Shown here in pieces: positions 21,101 to 36,100 of a DNA stretch of 64,000 bases; within the stretch, counting starts at the first letter, position 1, and every line of letters begins with the position of its first letter. Both the position numbers and the translations under genes were made by a program. The DNA lies in the NCBI GenBank assembly GCA_022749755.1, contig CM040443.1, positions 14,957,744 through 15,021,743 on the forward strand, given 5' to 3'. This stretch comes from Azadirachta indica (Eukaryota; Streptophyta; Magnoliopsida; Sapindales; Meliaceae). Under the pieces are notes generated by a model. The model saw nothing but the letters and a program-made list of their open reading frames with translations, did not search any database and was not told the origin of the DNA.

Positions 21101-24100
21101 TATAATTTCTGAAATTTTTATATCCCAAGAGATAGAAGTTGACTTATCATTGCCACATCACATTCCATATTAATTTTACCTGACTTCAAATATTACTCAC
21201 TTAGGTTATTAGTTAATATCTGACGTGATGTGGCAAAAGTAAATCAGCTTTCACATCAGTCGGCAAACAAGTTGTGAGAAGAATAGTAGTACTTTTTTCA
21301 AATATGGACATTGCAATTCCTTATCTCACAATTTACGTTTATATATATTCTTTGAATTTTTTATATTCTGATACTGCAAACTACAAAGACATAGTAAGTT
21401 CCACGTTTAACAAATACAAAGATTCTTCAATCATTATAATACCTGAGGGTCTTTAATTGTTTCCACAAGCAAAGCTTGGAAAGAAGTGACAGCCTCTTTT
21501 CGGCGAACCTTTAATCGCACCCTTTCCATTTCTTGTTCTTCTCTTTCCTTACGTTTGCGCAGTTCTCGCTCCCTTTCCTTCAGTTTCTCCTGAAAAATAG
21601 AAAAAGTTTCGTGCAACTCAGCATAAACCACATACAATATTTAGTTTCTACCAACAACTCCTCTGGCAATTCAAAAAAGAGTTGCTCCAACAATCAATTA
21701 GTTGCTGTTGCACCACAACTTGAGGGGACTAATCACAGAGATGAAAATGTTTGCGTAGAAAAAATACATACAACAATATGCATGTCACAAATAAGTTCTG
21801 AAACCGTTCTCACTGAACAAGTTCAATTGGTATTACAAACTTTCCTTCTTTCCTTTTTACTGCTCAACTCATGCCATGAACATGAAAGAAGAAAACTACA
21901 CAAACAAATATATACAAAAAGCAAAGACAACATTGTACATGTATCCTTAGTCTCCTTGTATGATTATCTTTTCAAACAATTCTTAGCCAAACATGCCAAA
22001 ATGAGAAAATCTAAAGAACATACTGTGCAAAAACTATTGGTTCAGCACTATCATAAAAGTTCCAGATTTAGTACAGAAACCTATCATTCCAGATGAGATT
22101 CGGCATTTCACCATCTCTCAAAATGTGTATCATTGTCATAGGTGCACGGTGTGTATTATATTGTTTAAACAAAGGCAGCAATATCAAGTAATAGGAACTG
22201 GGGCTGAGTACTTTTGAGCGTATATTATGTTTGACAAACACAGCATAAGACAAATCAGGATGTACTGTAATACAAGCATTTGCAGCAAAACACCGGATGC
22301 TATCATCATGAAGACTAAGATATCTACTAAGCATTAGAAGAGCCATGGGAAAGTGGGGATCCTTTTAAAATTAATGGTTATGGCAAATATTGTAGCTGCC
22401 TGATAAACCGGTGTCACTATGGTTTTATAAAAGCCACAGGGAGCTGAGTTAGTAATTAACTAATCATGGTACTAACAGCATAAAAAATTTCACGAAACAC
22501 ATGCCCATCAATAAAATACAATTATTAAAAAAAGATTCCAAAGTCTAACTTAAGCCCATCAAGATATGTTAGAAACATTTAAATAGCACTAGACAGTAAA
22601 AACCTGCATTTGATGAAAAGGAAACAGTCTATAGGTCTTGAGACAAGGGAAGTCTAGGAATTGGTAATGCAAAATCATAGAGACTGGACTCTACTTGGGC
22701 AATGGCTTTGAAGATTTCCTTTAGGAAGAGACTCTTTTAATATATGCTGTCAATGAGAGTAAATAATGCCTTTAATAAAAACTCGGTACCCAAAGATTGT
22801 CACCAAGAGCCGAAGTCCTTGGAAATCTATTTCCTTATATCATCCCTCTTTCTTTAACCATGTGATAATGATGGTGGGGAATGACAAGAGAAATTGGTTT
22901 TGGGACGAAGTTTGGGTTGGGGATAATTTTCTATACTCCAACAGATTAGCTCATGACTATAATGTCTCTATCAAATCCAAAATCACTTGGTTTGGAACTG
23001 AAATTTCAGAGGCATTAAAATAGCAAATTTATCAGTGAATAGAGCTGGTACTCATTGCTGGAAATTAAAATAACAAACTTATTTCATTTTCATGTGAAAT
23101 GAGATCTGATCAATCTAATGCGGTAAATGCTCATTTCTTAGCTTTTCTCTGCATGTCCATCACAAAAGAATTCCAAGATAATATTTTTATTCTCCATTCG
23201 CTTAAACTGGCAAGGGATGGGATTTCAGATTTTTTTTTCTAAAAAAAATATTTCTGATTCTTTTTTGGTGTGTGTTTCTTTTTCTTTTATCTTTTTTTTG
23301 GTCCAGGTGGAGGTGGTTCAGGTTTTATGACAGTATACGTAGGCTGATGGAAAATCTTTATTTTCATAGGATAGTCTCAATACTAGAAATATTCTGCATT
23401 TGGCAGTAAAATTCAGAAATATAATTGAATGCTGAATATTAAGCAGCGTTTCAATAATTGAGCACATTTATTAGTAGTTTAGAACTTTTAAGTGGTCCTC
23501 CAATAAGAAAAGTAGCGCAATGAAATCCATAAACAACTTGCATAGCTAATCATATTTTTGGTAAAGCACCTTCAGAATTGAGGAGAGAGAAAGAAAAGCG
23601 AGACAGAGGGCAAAATATCTTAATATATACCTGCTCTTCCCTTTTGGCTTTCATCTCTCTTTCCGCTTCATTTTCTGCAGCCTTTAGTTCATTTAGATAC
23701 TCATTGAACAGAACTTCCCTATCCTCATGCTTAACAGATTTATATCTTGAGTCATTCCTCAGACTATCCTTCACCTACAACCAAAAAATATGTACATATA
23801 TGATCTACGAATGCAAGATTAGATAATGGTCATATATTAAAAATTCTATTAGACAAATGAATTAATATTTGTTTTTGCAGATAGAGGACCTAGATATAAA
23901 TAAATAGTTCCCTTATAATGAATTTCGCTTAGTAAAAGGGACACATCCTTCAGTTGCTGCCAAGTATTTGCACTGTCATAAAAATCTTCGAGACAACAAG
24001 AACACTAATTGCAAGTCATATTAAGTCTGACCAAAGAAGTTCCTCATCAAAATTGGTATTAAAAATTTTTAATAGTGTAGCACAGTGTTGTGTGCAATAT

Positions 24101-27100
24101 GTAAACAAGTCAACTGATCAAAACAATTGTAAATTACCAGTCACCACATCCTTGAATGCATTCATCTATCTCAAAATTCAACATCATATTCTGTACGATA
24201 AAGTGATCTTATTTTTCAACCTAAAACTCCCTTGTTAACCAAGATAACTTTCCACTGCTCAGAGGCTCAGACTACTTATGCACGTGGTGGTGACCCATTC
24301 CTCCACCCAAAGAAATTTTATCCTGAACAAATAATGCCTAAAAAATTATAGTTTTTAATTTTCTGCTTTCCTTAGTAAGCCGTTGTGACACATTCTTTCC
24401 AGAAATAAGCACTAGCTCTATCCACTAATATATGAGCCATTAAAACCAACCTACACTCATAAACATATAGATGCCGAATGTTTAAGAACATTCTATGTGG
24501 CAGATTGGGGTAAGAAAAAAGGTTTGCTGTTTTACCAACCTTCGACCAACGGGAATTAATAGTTATATCCCCCTTTTCTCGGAGCATAGACTTGAAACTA
24601 GAAGCAGCTGCATCACGTATTGCTTGAGCTTTTTCTTCAGCAGCCCTCTTCAAAGGAAGGACCCTGCAACAGAAGCAAAAACCTTGTCATAACCAGTGTG
24701 ACATAAGACACGTGTTTAAAAATAGAAAATCTTTACCAGGCAAATCAAAAGAGAATTTAAGGACTAAAGGGCACACCCAAAGTGAACCAGAGAATGTGAT
24801 CAGTTGCCTACTACCAGCTGACACATCTTTGCTTTGAAGGTAAACACTAGAAATCGACATCTTTGTCTACAAACAAGTTCAGTTCAAATTCAATCAAGGA
24901 CCATGGAAAAGAAGATTATGAAGTATTATATCTATCAGAGAAAATTAAAAAAAAAAAATTATATTGAGTCTCTCTTAGATGTTAAACTAAGTAAATGGAC
25001 ATGTATTTATATAAACTAAAATAATAAAGCAATATAAACTAGGAATTCTACACAAACTAGGAAAATAGTAATACTAGTTGAACTAGAAATATACTTTATT
25101 AAACCTAGTGAAACTAAATAAGTTTAATTTTAATTTTAACACTTCCCCTCGAACTCAAGGTGGTCAAGCAAACTTGAGTTTGGAAGCCAATGCAGTTAAG
25201 GAGATCAGAAAATCCCATAATAATTGTGAAAAGAAACCAAGTAATAGGGACTTCAAGAGGCTAGCAGCAGTAGAAGTGCCTTCCAAAGGCACGCACTAGT
25301 AGTAGCACCTCTTCAAAGATGAATAGATAGAATATTCGAGTAGTGCCAAAAGGTTAGTAGTAGAGAGGATATTTGAGTAGGGGCAAAGGGGGTTGATAGA
25401 TAGAATCCATGAGCAATACCCTAGCTCATGAATCCGTGAACAGTACCCTAGCTAAATTCTCATGAATAGTATATGTGAACAGTGCTGCTTAAGATTTTTA
25501 AATTTTCTTTTCTGCGTATATTTTTTCTTTTTTGGGTAGAAGACTAAATCATGATCAGTAACCACTTCTTAGGGTAACACATCATCGATATCAAAACTTC
25601 TCTGATACAATTCTCAAATCTAAAGATCGAACCCGCTCTAATACTATATTAGAGAAACTAAAAAGATATTATATTAAGTTTCACTTGAATGTTAAACTAA
25701 ATATATGGACTTGCCTTTTTATAGACTAAAATAATAAAGCAACAAAAACTAAAAATCCCAAATAAATTAAGAAAAGACTAATATTACTTTGAAGTAGAAA
25801 TATACTTAGTAAAATTAAACCTAGTGAAACTAAATTAGTCTAATTTTAATTCTAACAATATCTTAACAGACAATAACACAGGACGTGAACCAGACAAGAC
25901 AAACATGGTCAGGGAAGTTTTACCAACAAAAATCATCACTATATCTTTCTTCTACTATGAAAATCATACAAACTTTACCTAAAGGTACACTCCAAATTTA
26001 TTAAACAGTGAAAAAATCATAATTTCAAGTCTACTGCATACATGACCATATTTCCAGCAAAGAGTGACATAATATCTGCATTTTTAGAAAAAGAAACAGG
26101 TACAGAGATGCTGAATGTAGGCCCCAGGATGGTGAGAGGTGTATTTGTACCCAATAACCTAACATGAACGGAATTCCATGTACTAGCGAAGGTGCTAGAG
26201 AAAAAATCAAATATGTAGGTCAAGTTTATGAACAAATGCATACAGTAAAAAGCTTGAAAAAGATAAAAAATTTAAAAAAAAATGCGACTTTCGCATTAAA
26301 GCGGTGCAAACAGGCAAAAGTCTTCTGCAACAGCCAAGATTACTCGCGACATATCTGATTAAATTAAAACTTGAGATAGTTCTTGCATGTATGATCACCT
26401 ATCTACCTACACTATAACAGGTATGAACTAAATCAAATTGAAAATAGAAAAATAGTTTTTGTAATAGTCAGAAAAGGTCGTGAAACTTTACTTTATCATT
26501 TCTTTTGTGCCTTAAAATAAGTAAAACTCATACTTTCAGGCAGTAATGCAGACAAATTTCTTTACTAGGGGTAACATGTAATACTACTAAGTTAAATTTT
26601 TCTAACTGAAAAAATAAAAACAAAAAAGAATGTGACAAATAATTATTATTGTGTGCATATTTATTTGATATCAAGAGAATGCATAAATATGTAACTAGAA
26701 TAATTTTTTAATTCTCTGAAGTTATCTTATCTATATATATAGACCTCCAACATAAATTATCAAAGAAATCATGAAAACCAAGAGGAGAGGAATTCTTTGA
26801 AACGAAAATGATGTTAGGGAAAGGTAGAGAAGAGAGGGTGACAGAGAAATATTATCAGACATGAAGATTTGGTACCACTTGAGAGAAGGTGTATACAAGA
26901 GGAAAGAAAGAAAACCGCACGTTAGGGTACTCAAGGAAATCAATACAATTTTTGTTTAATAGCCACAATCAAATTGAGGCACCATAATCACATTATAAAA
27001 TATGACAGGAAAAAAAATAAGATTAAGATTGTTAAATTTGAGATGATCTTACGTGATGAGAAACTTAAATTATTATTTTGCTTAAGCCTTTCCTAAGATT

Positions 27101-30100
27101 TTATGTATCTTCTCCTTTTCAAAAATAAGGAACTGTGATTAAATTATAAATCTAAATTCACTAAATTATATATGATTATGTCAGCTAAAGCAGGGTTCAA
27201 ACAGACCATTTAAATCCATTGCAAAATGCTGAGACTAGTTACTGCTCAAGGATAACAAATACAATGCCGAAAAGGGAGCTTCAGCCAACTTTTTGTCATT
27301 CATAAATACCTTTCATTCAACAAAAGCTCCCGATCCTTGCGGTCTAAGGCCTCAAACCGTGGATCATTGCCCCATTTCTTTCTGAAAGTATGGTAATCAG
27401 TGCTGTGATCAATATCCTGAAAATGAACATATCATCCATAAGCAATTTGTTGCCCTCAGGTCTTAAAGCCAAGAACTTTGTAATAACTGACAGAACCAAA
27501 ACATTAGTAAAACAAGAAGAAACTTCAATTCAGTCTTAAAGCCAAGAATTTTATAATAATTGTTAGAAGAAAAAAGAAAACATGAGTAAACCAAGAAGAC
27601 AATTCAACTCAAAGAGGCTTTGTACCTCCGATGCTTCATCCAGCAATTGCTTGAATCCCTCTGTTGCAGCCTTCTGAGCTGCTCGTTTTTCCTTACGTTC
27701 CTCCTCAGCTCGTGTTTTAACATAGTGTTCAAACAAGGCCCTCCTTGCAGATTGACTTGGAATAGCCTGTAAAAGAATAGAACTTCCCAATAAGAAAATC
27801 AACATTAACTCATTTATGAGTCGGGGAGATATATTGCACTTTTGCAAACTAACCATCTAGACAACATGCTATTGCATGTATGCACAATAACTGAATTGCC
27901 TTGTATAATATACACACTCGCACTATATGGATAAAGAAAAAACAACTAAGCCACAAGTTTATGAAGCCCAGGCATACAGGATACAGAAACAATATTATAC
28001 AGACATGTTCCATTAGTTCTCAGAGAACAGAAACCAAAATTAACATTATGACTTGATATACAGTTACCAAGTTATGAAGTCCAACAAACTATGACAAATA
28101 GTAAGACATTTAGAGCACATTAAGCGTCCTGTTTTGTAAAGTGTTAAGAGCAATAAATAATATGGTTCATTGTTTGATTCATTTTTCAATCATATAAACT
28201 TATTGTTGGAAAATAGAAGATTTGATTTGAGACACTGCCTAATTCTAGGGGATTTGATTTATATGTATACGTAGAATTAGCAACTTTTGTAAAATAGGAA
28301 AGTTTAATATTAGGCTAGCTGGTGTAGTTATTAATTTTTCTTCTCTTTGTGTGCTCCTATAAGTAGGAAACCATGTAAATCATCCAATGAAGAGAGTCAA
28401 CACAAAGAAAATTCTTCTCTGATTTTCTCTTCCAAGTTCATACTTATACAAGGTACAACATCCTAATCTGAAAGCATATTAAATTATCCTACAGAGAATT
28501 TATTGTAAGTTGTATAGTATTTAAAATACATAGTATATTATTACTATTATTATTATGCTCTCTGTTACATTTTTCTTGAATAGGACATTAAAGAACCTGA
28601 GTATTCACTAAGTCAACAAAGAAAGTTTTCTTTCTTTACTATCATCAAGCTATTTTTCATTTCTCCCCAACATTGAGTGCGGGATAGAGAGATGAACGGC
28701 AAGATGACAGATTAAAGAGAGAAAAGATAAATATTTAGAAAGGACAGAACAGCTAGGAATTAGAGACAACAGAGAGAATGAGGTACAAAAAGAACATAGA
28801 TAAGAAATAAGAGATGAAAAGAGCGAAGAGATAGAAGTAGAAGCAGGGACAAAAAAATGGAAAAAAATAAGAGTTATCCTCAAACTATTAAATGAATGAG
28901 AGGTGAACATCCAAGAACTGAACCAAAATAGACCAGGTCATGTCAATTCAGGTTGCATTGCTTCTACGGACTCTCAGCATAGTTTAGGACTTCATTTTCT
29001 TAAAGCAACATTGTTAAGGTCGGTCCCAAAACCCAAACTAGAACCAACCTTAAACAAGCAATATCTTTAAAAGGAAACTACCCCAGTTATCAAAACAAAA
29101 AAATTCACAATCATTGGACTCTGACAAACCTTAAAACGGGGATCAAACACTATCTTTGGCAGTTCCTTCTCCCATTTTGAGAATGGTGCCACTCCTCGCT
29201 CCTTGAGCATTTCCTGTCAGTATCATAGGAAAAATAAAAGAATAAGTTTAGGCAACTTGCATTTGTCACGAGCTGCTTTAAAAAAGAGGAATAATAAAAC
29301 AATAGGAAACAAAACTATTCACAAAATATTTATATTATTATATGAATGAAAACCTAGGACTGAAACCTTCGAATGGGAGGGCGCATATGATGTCCTTCCT
29401 ATGAAATGCGGAAAAATACATATTCTATATACTAATGAAACGAAAGGACAGACACCAGAATTCTCATATGGGACAAAAAATAATTAATGCCAAAGCAAGT
29501 TGCCATCAGCAAAGAATTTCAAACAAAATAAAAGCAATAAAGACCTTAAATTTAATAATACACTCTTCCTTTGTTGGTCCACTGTCTCCATCTTCTGAAT
29601 CTGAAGACGAGTCAGACATATTGCTGTCCAATTTAGCATCTTTTAACTTATCTTTGTCATTCTCATTTTGCAAGCCCTTAAGTGTAACCTCAACTGCTTT
29701 AGTGCCATTTGATTCTGATGGCACTGTTGCTGAGGAAACTGGAGCAGGAGAAGTAGTAGGAATTCCAGAGTCCTGCAACTTCTTCTTTATCAAATCCAGT
29801 GCAGATGATGATCCTGGCATACTTGAGGTCCTAAGAGCTGTAGCATCACGGCCACCTGTGTTAACAGCAGGAGCACTCAAACTTGTTGGAGTAGATCCTT
29901 TTTCAACCATGATGGTAGCATTTGGCACTGACATTGCATGTTCTCTCGATATGCTAGCATCCTCTTTCTTTCTCAATTCTGTCACCTCGCTGGGAATCTG
30001 CCAGCTGCTTACCTGATTTCCAAAACAAAAAGCAAGTAACATGGTATTAGGATACATATGAAAAAGTCATAGCAGTAACAGATACAATCTTAAGTGTTTG

Positions 30101-33100
30101 ATCTACTTTAACTGCTGAAAGTGATCAACTTAACAACCGAAATCTTTACAAACGTGACCAAGTAAATCATCGTGACAATGGAAGTTGAGACACTCCATGG
30201 ACCATTACCAACAAGATGTTTTTAATATGAATTCACAAACTATTTAAACAAACATGTCTGACATTCAAGTTGAACCATGATAAGAAAACAAAAGAAGCCA
30301 CATATAAAAAATTGATTTAAATAATTATGCCATGTGCAGCACTAAGAGATCAATGAAAACATTATAAGAGAATTCTCTAGATAAGAGCCACTATCCTTAA
30401 AATGTTAAACTAATAATGCCCATTTGCATATGCAGAAGAGGGTAAATAGGAACAAAAGAAAAAAAAAATGGCAATTGTAATCATATTTCCACTCATAACA
30501 AAAGTTTGTCTCAACGTTATACAGCACATATATATACTTTAGGACATCAAACTGTACTGACAAAATAAACACAAGCAATATTCTATCCTCAAATATCAAG
30601 TTGAAAACATCAATTTGAAATTGCACAGGCTGTACCTAAATAATATATAAATATGCTCCGTTTATTTGATGCCCAAAATCTGGAAGCTACTCTCGCAGAA
30701 CTATTTCTTGGTAGGAAACAAGTATAAAAAATTTTACCGAACTTCTCCACACAAAATATAATCTTATAGATTAGAGAAAACAGGATGCCAAGTGTTTCAA
30801 CAGACATCATGCACCACATTAAACTAGCCACTGAATGTAACTCGTAAGCAGAGAAAAGAAGTTGTGGACTGGGATAATACAAAAGTGCACAAAAATTTGA
30901 TGCATTAAGATTAGAAAAATTAAGAATAAAAACAGTAAAGGTATGAGCTCAATTAAATTAAAAAAGAGCAACCAGTAACTTAAATCTCAGCTTTTAGCAA
31001 TATTGTAATCCATCCTTAAAAAATAAAATTATATCATATTAATATAGTCTGTTTCATGTTCCAAAAGAAACTCCATTCAGTAATAATCTCATTCTTTACT
31101 TCAGTTACTATCAAATCATCAATATTCTTTTTTATTTTTGTTTGATCAAATCATCTTTTTGATTAATGCAACTTTAAATACATCACAAGAACACATATGC
31201 CATCGTTGCACATCTCAGAAATATTATGAAAAGCAATAATAAGTTGTGTTACAATTAAATCAACAATATCTTCTTTTCTTTGTTGTTGATAAAATCATCA
31301 ACTTTTTGATTTAAATACACAGCAAGGGCCACATCTGCAATTTTGCATATCTTTGAAAAAATTATAAAAAGCACTAGTAAGAGGATAATTTGCAGAGCTA
31401 AAGTATCTTGCATACAACGCTCTTCTGCAAGATACATGTTTCAATACATCAAATTATACTTAGCAGTTAAGTGGTTTGGCACAAACACAATTAAAGCCAA
31501 CCCAACATGGAAACTTCATTTTGTATTCACAAATTGCCAGCCCTATTGCACATTTGAAATTCATTGCTCATGGTGACATTACTGTAAACAGGTCATATGT
31601 TTTTACAGGAAACAGAAATTATTTGTTAATAATCAAGACCGAACCGGTGTTTGCACAAAACTGTGAAAAAACCTCAATACATGTACATTAAAGGGGCATA
31701 AGTCAGCGGGACGACATTTGACATGTCACCTACTGAACAGGTTCAGCTAAATGGAAAATATCAAAACCCGCTAGATTCAAATTGTTATTAATCTCTAGTG
31801 TGGCTAAAGAAAAATTATGAAACCAATAGAACTCTCTGCTTTTATTAATAGGAAACAAATAAAATTTTAGTGAAGAAAGTGAGAGAAATTATTACAAAAT
31901 TGAATCAGAAGCCCACAAACTAAAACCTTTCTTACTATGAAGGAAACCAGAAACTATTTTATACATTTATATCTCTGAATCAACAATACCTCTCTCAAAA
32001 AAGAGTCAGAAAAAGAAAAAGAAAAATCCCTAAAACAACTCATTTTATTTAGGAAAGACAAATTAAAAATTTAATCAAATTCCAATTATATATTTGTTAA
32101 GTCATTGGATTAAGGAGTTTTCAAAAGCATATAATCCCTTCTCAGTTATAAGTTCCAAAAAAGAAATAAAAGCTTTGAGACAACATACAGTATGTTTCAT
32201 ATGATATATGTCTTGTCCACTTATGTAAAGACTCCTGGACGCAGTCTCTAATTATCAGTTGAAAATCCTTACATTAAGATACAACTATATTCATCCTCAA
32301 CAGTCAAAAAAATGAGCTTTGGAACACAAATATCACATCTTCTGCAGATTTTGTGTACTTTAAAATGGGCACTGCAAGTAACACTAACCTTAGGAGTACC
32401 AAAAAAAAGGCTTAACAGGATAGCAGAATTTCATATGTTCTTCAGCCCATAAAGTCAATTCTTATACTCACTATCAAACAAGATATGTTAAAACTTTGAC
32501 CTTGTACAGTAGAAGATAGGTTTCGTGCACCTTTTGCACTACTTGAACATATGTCATCAAACAACATTGGAAGGAATAAATCTCCCACATAACTGATCAA
32601 ACTTCAAATTCGGTACCATACCTTTGTTTTGCTGTTGTAGTAATATTTTCTGCCATCATTTGTGGTAACCAATGCCCAATCAGTACCAGCCAAATGCTCC
32701 CTATACCCAAGAAAACAAGAAATAGTTTACTGTTAGATGTGTTTCTTTAATATAGCAAACCCGTGAAAAATGTTAATTGTCAAAATAATAAGCAATCAAA
32801 CAGAAAATGAAGTTTACTGGAAAAGTTTTAACAACGATCTAGTGTCAATTACAAGACTACTCAGAGGTTATTTCGAGCCAAAAACCAAACGGAATGGTTG
32901 GATGAAAGTCCCTAAAAGATATGATAATGAATTAGAAAGGAAAAACCCTGAAAGCTAAACTTAACCCAAAATGGTATCCCAACCAAACTGGATGAAAGTC
33001 CTTTGAAACTGAAGCCCAAAAATAAGTAAAGAAGTGATTCATATCCCACTGTCTACTGATATCTTCATCCTTTTGCTCTTCAAAACTATAGCTATTTCTT

Positions 33101-36100
33101 TCTTGCCATATCACCTGCAAAAGATCTAGCACTGATGCTTATACAACATTTTAGCCTTCCCATTCTAAAAGTAAAAGTATTCTCCATCAATAACTCCCTC
33201 CGATAATTTAGAGCAGCCCATGAAACTTTAGATGCATCACATAATCAAGCTCATAAAGAAGAGGCAGCAACACTATGAAGGAAAATGTTGTTGTTGTTTT
33301 CTTGATCATTTTTAAACATAATACACCATGAAACAAAAAGGCATCTGGGAATTTCTCCTTTGCATCATCTCTCCATAATTAATTTTTCCTAGAGCAACTA
33401 AGCATAATGCTTAATTGACTATTGTTGAGGATAAGAACTCAGTCACAACGGATGGCAGTTGTTATCGCTTGGCCTAAAAACTGAAACAGCATTCTCTCAC
33501 AAAATTTACAAAAAATGAAAGGAGGCTCATAAGCAAAATTAACCTAAGACCCATTCCCAGTTAAGATAGATGAAGAAGAGAGAAACGTCTTCAATATGCT
33601 TAGAGACCAAGACCCAAAGAGAAGCAAGAAAACAAATTTTGTCCCATAACCAATGACATCTTCTTCTCGCTTTGAAGATACGATTATTTCTTTCTTGTCA
33701 AATCATCCACGACAAAGCGAGGACTGCAGATTTCCATAAAGTCTTAGCCTTTCTACCTTTTCCAAAACCATAAACACTCTCCATTAAAATGGCATCACAC
33801 AAGGCCAGAGTGACTCAAGAGGTCCTTGCTTTATTGCACAATTTGGCCTATAGGAAAGATGCAATTTTACAGTGAAGAAAAAAGCGGTTTACACCTCTTC
33901 ATCACTCTTACAGATAACACATAAAGAAGGGGAAAAAAAAATAATTGTAGAATATCTTCTTTTGATAGTTCCCTGGCATTAATTCTTAGGATTGCAATAA
34001 TAGTTAAGCTCCAACAACAGCAAACTGTGATCTCTGATAGCATACTATGTAAGCATATAAAAACTCCTTAGAATGATCCAAAGCAACTGATATGGCTTAA
34101 ATATATCTTGTATGAATATATATCATGATCAACGATCCTTCTTACATAAATTCTTACACCGTTTTAGACCATCGGATTACTATACTTTCAATGATTAAAA
34201 TCGTATCTCACAAGTGCATTTATTGTGGTATATAAAATATCCAGTAATTACATATATAACATATGAAGGTTACTAAAAGTTTAACTTACATTGAAACCGG
34301 AGTTGGCTGCGCTGGCACTTTGTCAGGCTGCAAAACATCCAAATAATAAAACAAACATATGTAATCAGGCACACAATCAACTATGTTGAAAGAGGTTAAC
34401 ATAAAGCAATATGTGGCAACAAATTCAGATTAGATCAATAATGGTCTGTGCCCTATAAAAACTAGCATGTATATATATATATATATATATACATATAGAT
34501 ATATAGATATTCATGTACCACAAAGAGGGCCAATAGCAAACAAATTCAAAATAATGCAATTATTCCACAAAAATGCTAATGTATGTGTTCTAATAGATAT
34601 TATCTCTGACAGAATACAAAAGTATTTACCGCCACAAATGTATGCTCAAGTTTAACATCACACTAAGAAAAACAAAACAACTCCGATAAAAATATTTAAC
34701 AATCACATAGAAATTTGTATCCAATATATTGCCGTGCCTTACCTAACAGCAGCAGTGAATGACTTTGTCTAGTACTGATGTCTTTGCACATTAAAGTAGA
34801 AAACTGTGCCTGTAACTCCTTCCCATTTTTTGACAAAGAAACTAAGACAAATTTAGCAGACACCTGGTCAGACCAGTGGAATGGCATTGGATGTTCACGC
34901 AAGATAAAACACTGTTATATAATTCTATCATGATTCGTTCCAATGTGCATTCTCTCTGTAATCCATTAATAGATAAGTTCCAGGCTGGTATACTCCAGAC
35001 CTCTTCCCTCCACCTACGGATTATAAACTCAAAGAGCTCAAACAATCAATTCACTACCTTATGAAGTTTCCCCATTAAAACATCAAATGCATTAGATCAC
35101 ATTTAAATAATTTGGTGCACTGCATTAAATGATATTGTTCTTGCTTATTGCTAGTTTTATATATAGCAAAAACTGGAACATTTCATCCCGCATCTTTTGT
35201 TTATCTTTTTCCTCGTTATTTTATATCTTTCATTTTGTGTTTGATCTTTTCACAATTCAACTCAGCAATGATGACTAATAGAGGTCATGTGTGTGAGATG
35301 ATTTGTCACCTCAATCAAGGTCCTCATGTGGAAGTTGCACAGAATTGTGATTTGGCACCTTCTTTCACTAGTAGCATCAAAGTTCTCACTCATCTATCAC
35401 TGCTTATTGGAGTTATCATATTATTTTTAGACTTAATCCTAGTTTTGTAAATCAAGAGGTGACTGAGATTTTTTGGCAAGACCTTTATTCATGATTGATG
35501 CAATATTCCTACTAATTTCCAAAGAAAAAAAGCGCTACATAAGCTAGGCAAAAAATGCATATGCAAACAATGAATAAACTATCCACAAAACTAGGATTTG
35601 CCTTAACAAACATGAGAAATATACAAACAAAACATAACAAGCATGTCGACTAGATGTAGCCTGAATATCAGAGTGCTGTTAGAGGTTAAATACTATTATT
35701 GGATCTTCACCTATTAGCTTAAATTTATGGGTTCAACAGTTTCTTCTCGGTCTATAATAAGCATTCAGATTCAATGGTACCTCAACACACTCTACCTGAG
35801 CTAGTTTCAAAGTATAAGAATCACTTGCTCTGTCAACTTGACTTAACTGTGTCTGCTTCAACTTCACACAAACTCGTGCCATGTCATGCAACATAGTGAG
35901 TTACAACTCAATTTGATTGTGCTATTCGTATTTTACCATTTGACGCTGCCTCAATATATTATAGGACCTCTCAGAATCCAACTATGATAATAATGCTAGT
36001 ATATTTCAAAATCAAGAAAACACTATAACAAGACATTGAAATAGGCATCTAATTGAAGATGCTTGAGTTCCCATGGTTTAAACAAGTGTTCCTAGGGGCT

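Larger units (their letters stand above)
24928..25862 (-). mobile_element. TRIM-like miniature LTR retrotransposon, 925 bp
   Basis: Two direct repeats, 24933-25141 and 25647-25857 (about 210 bp, clearly similar), flank 505 bp of non-coding sequence. A perfect 5-bp target duplication, ATATC, lies at 24928-24932 and 25858-25862. Read on the minus strand, each LTR starts TGTTA. The 5' LTR is followed at once by TAGTATTAGAGC, two transitions from TGGTATCAGAGC, the usual initiator-Met-tRNA primer-binding site of plant copia and TRIM elements. A purine run (GAGGGGAAG) precedes the 3' LTR. There are no gag/pol frames. It sits in a PRP40C intron in the same orientation as the gene. Confidence 0.85.

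Noticed and set aside
21533..22096. 187-codon plus-strand frame
   Set aside because: Partly antisense to PRP40C exon 21589-21443 and otherwise intronic; low-complexity composition and no domain recognised.
26731..28910. Minus-strand hydrophobic frames at 26731-26943 and 28650-28910
   Set aside because: They are reverse readings of purine-rich (GAGA/AGAA) intron sequence, giving Ser/Leu/Phe-rich peptides without motifs.
29435..30016. 193-codon plus-strand open frame
   Set aside because: It is the antisense shadow of PRP40C exon 30012-29545, which has clear WW2/FF content, good splice sites and matching phase.
35148..35450. 100-codon plus-strand hydrophobic frame
   Set aside because: Lies within a PRP40C intron, AT-rich hydrophobic composition, no motif, and no promoter or splice context.
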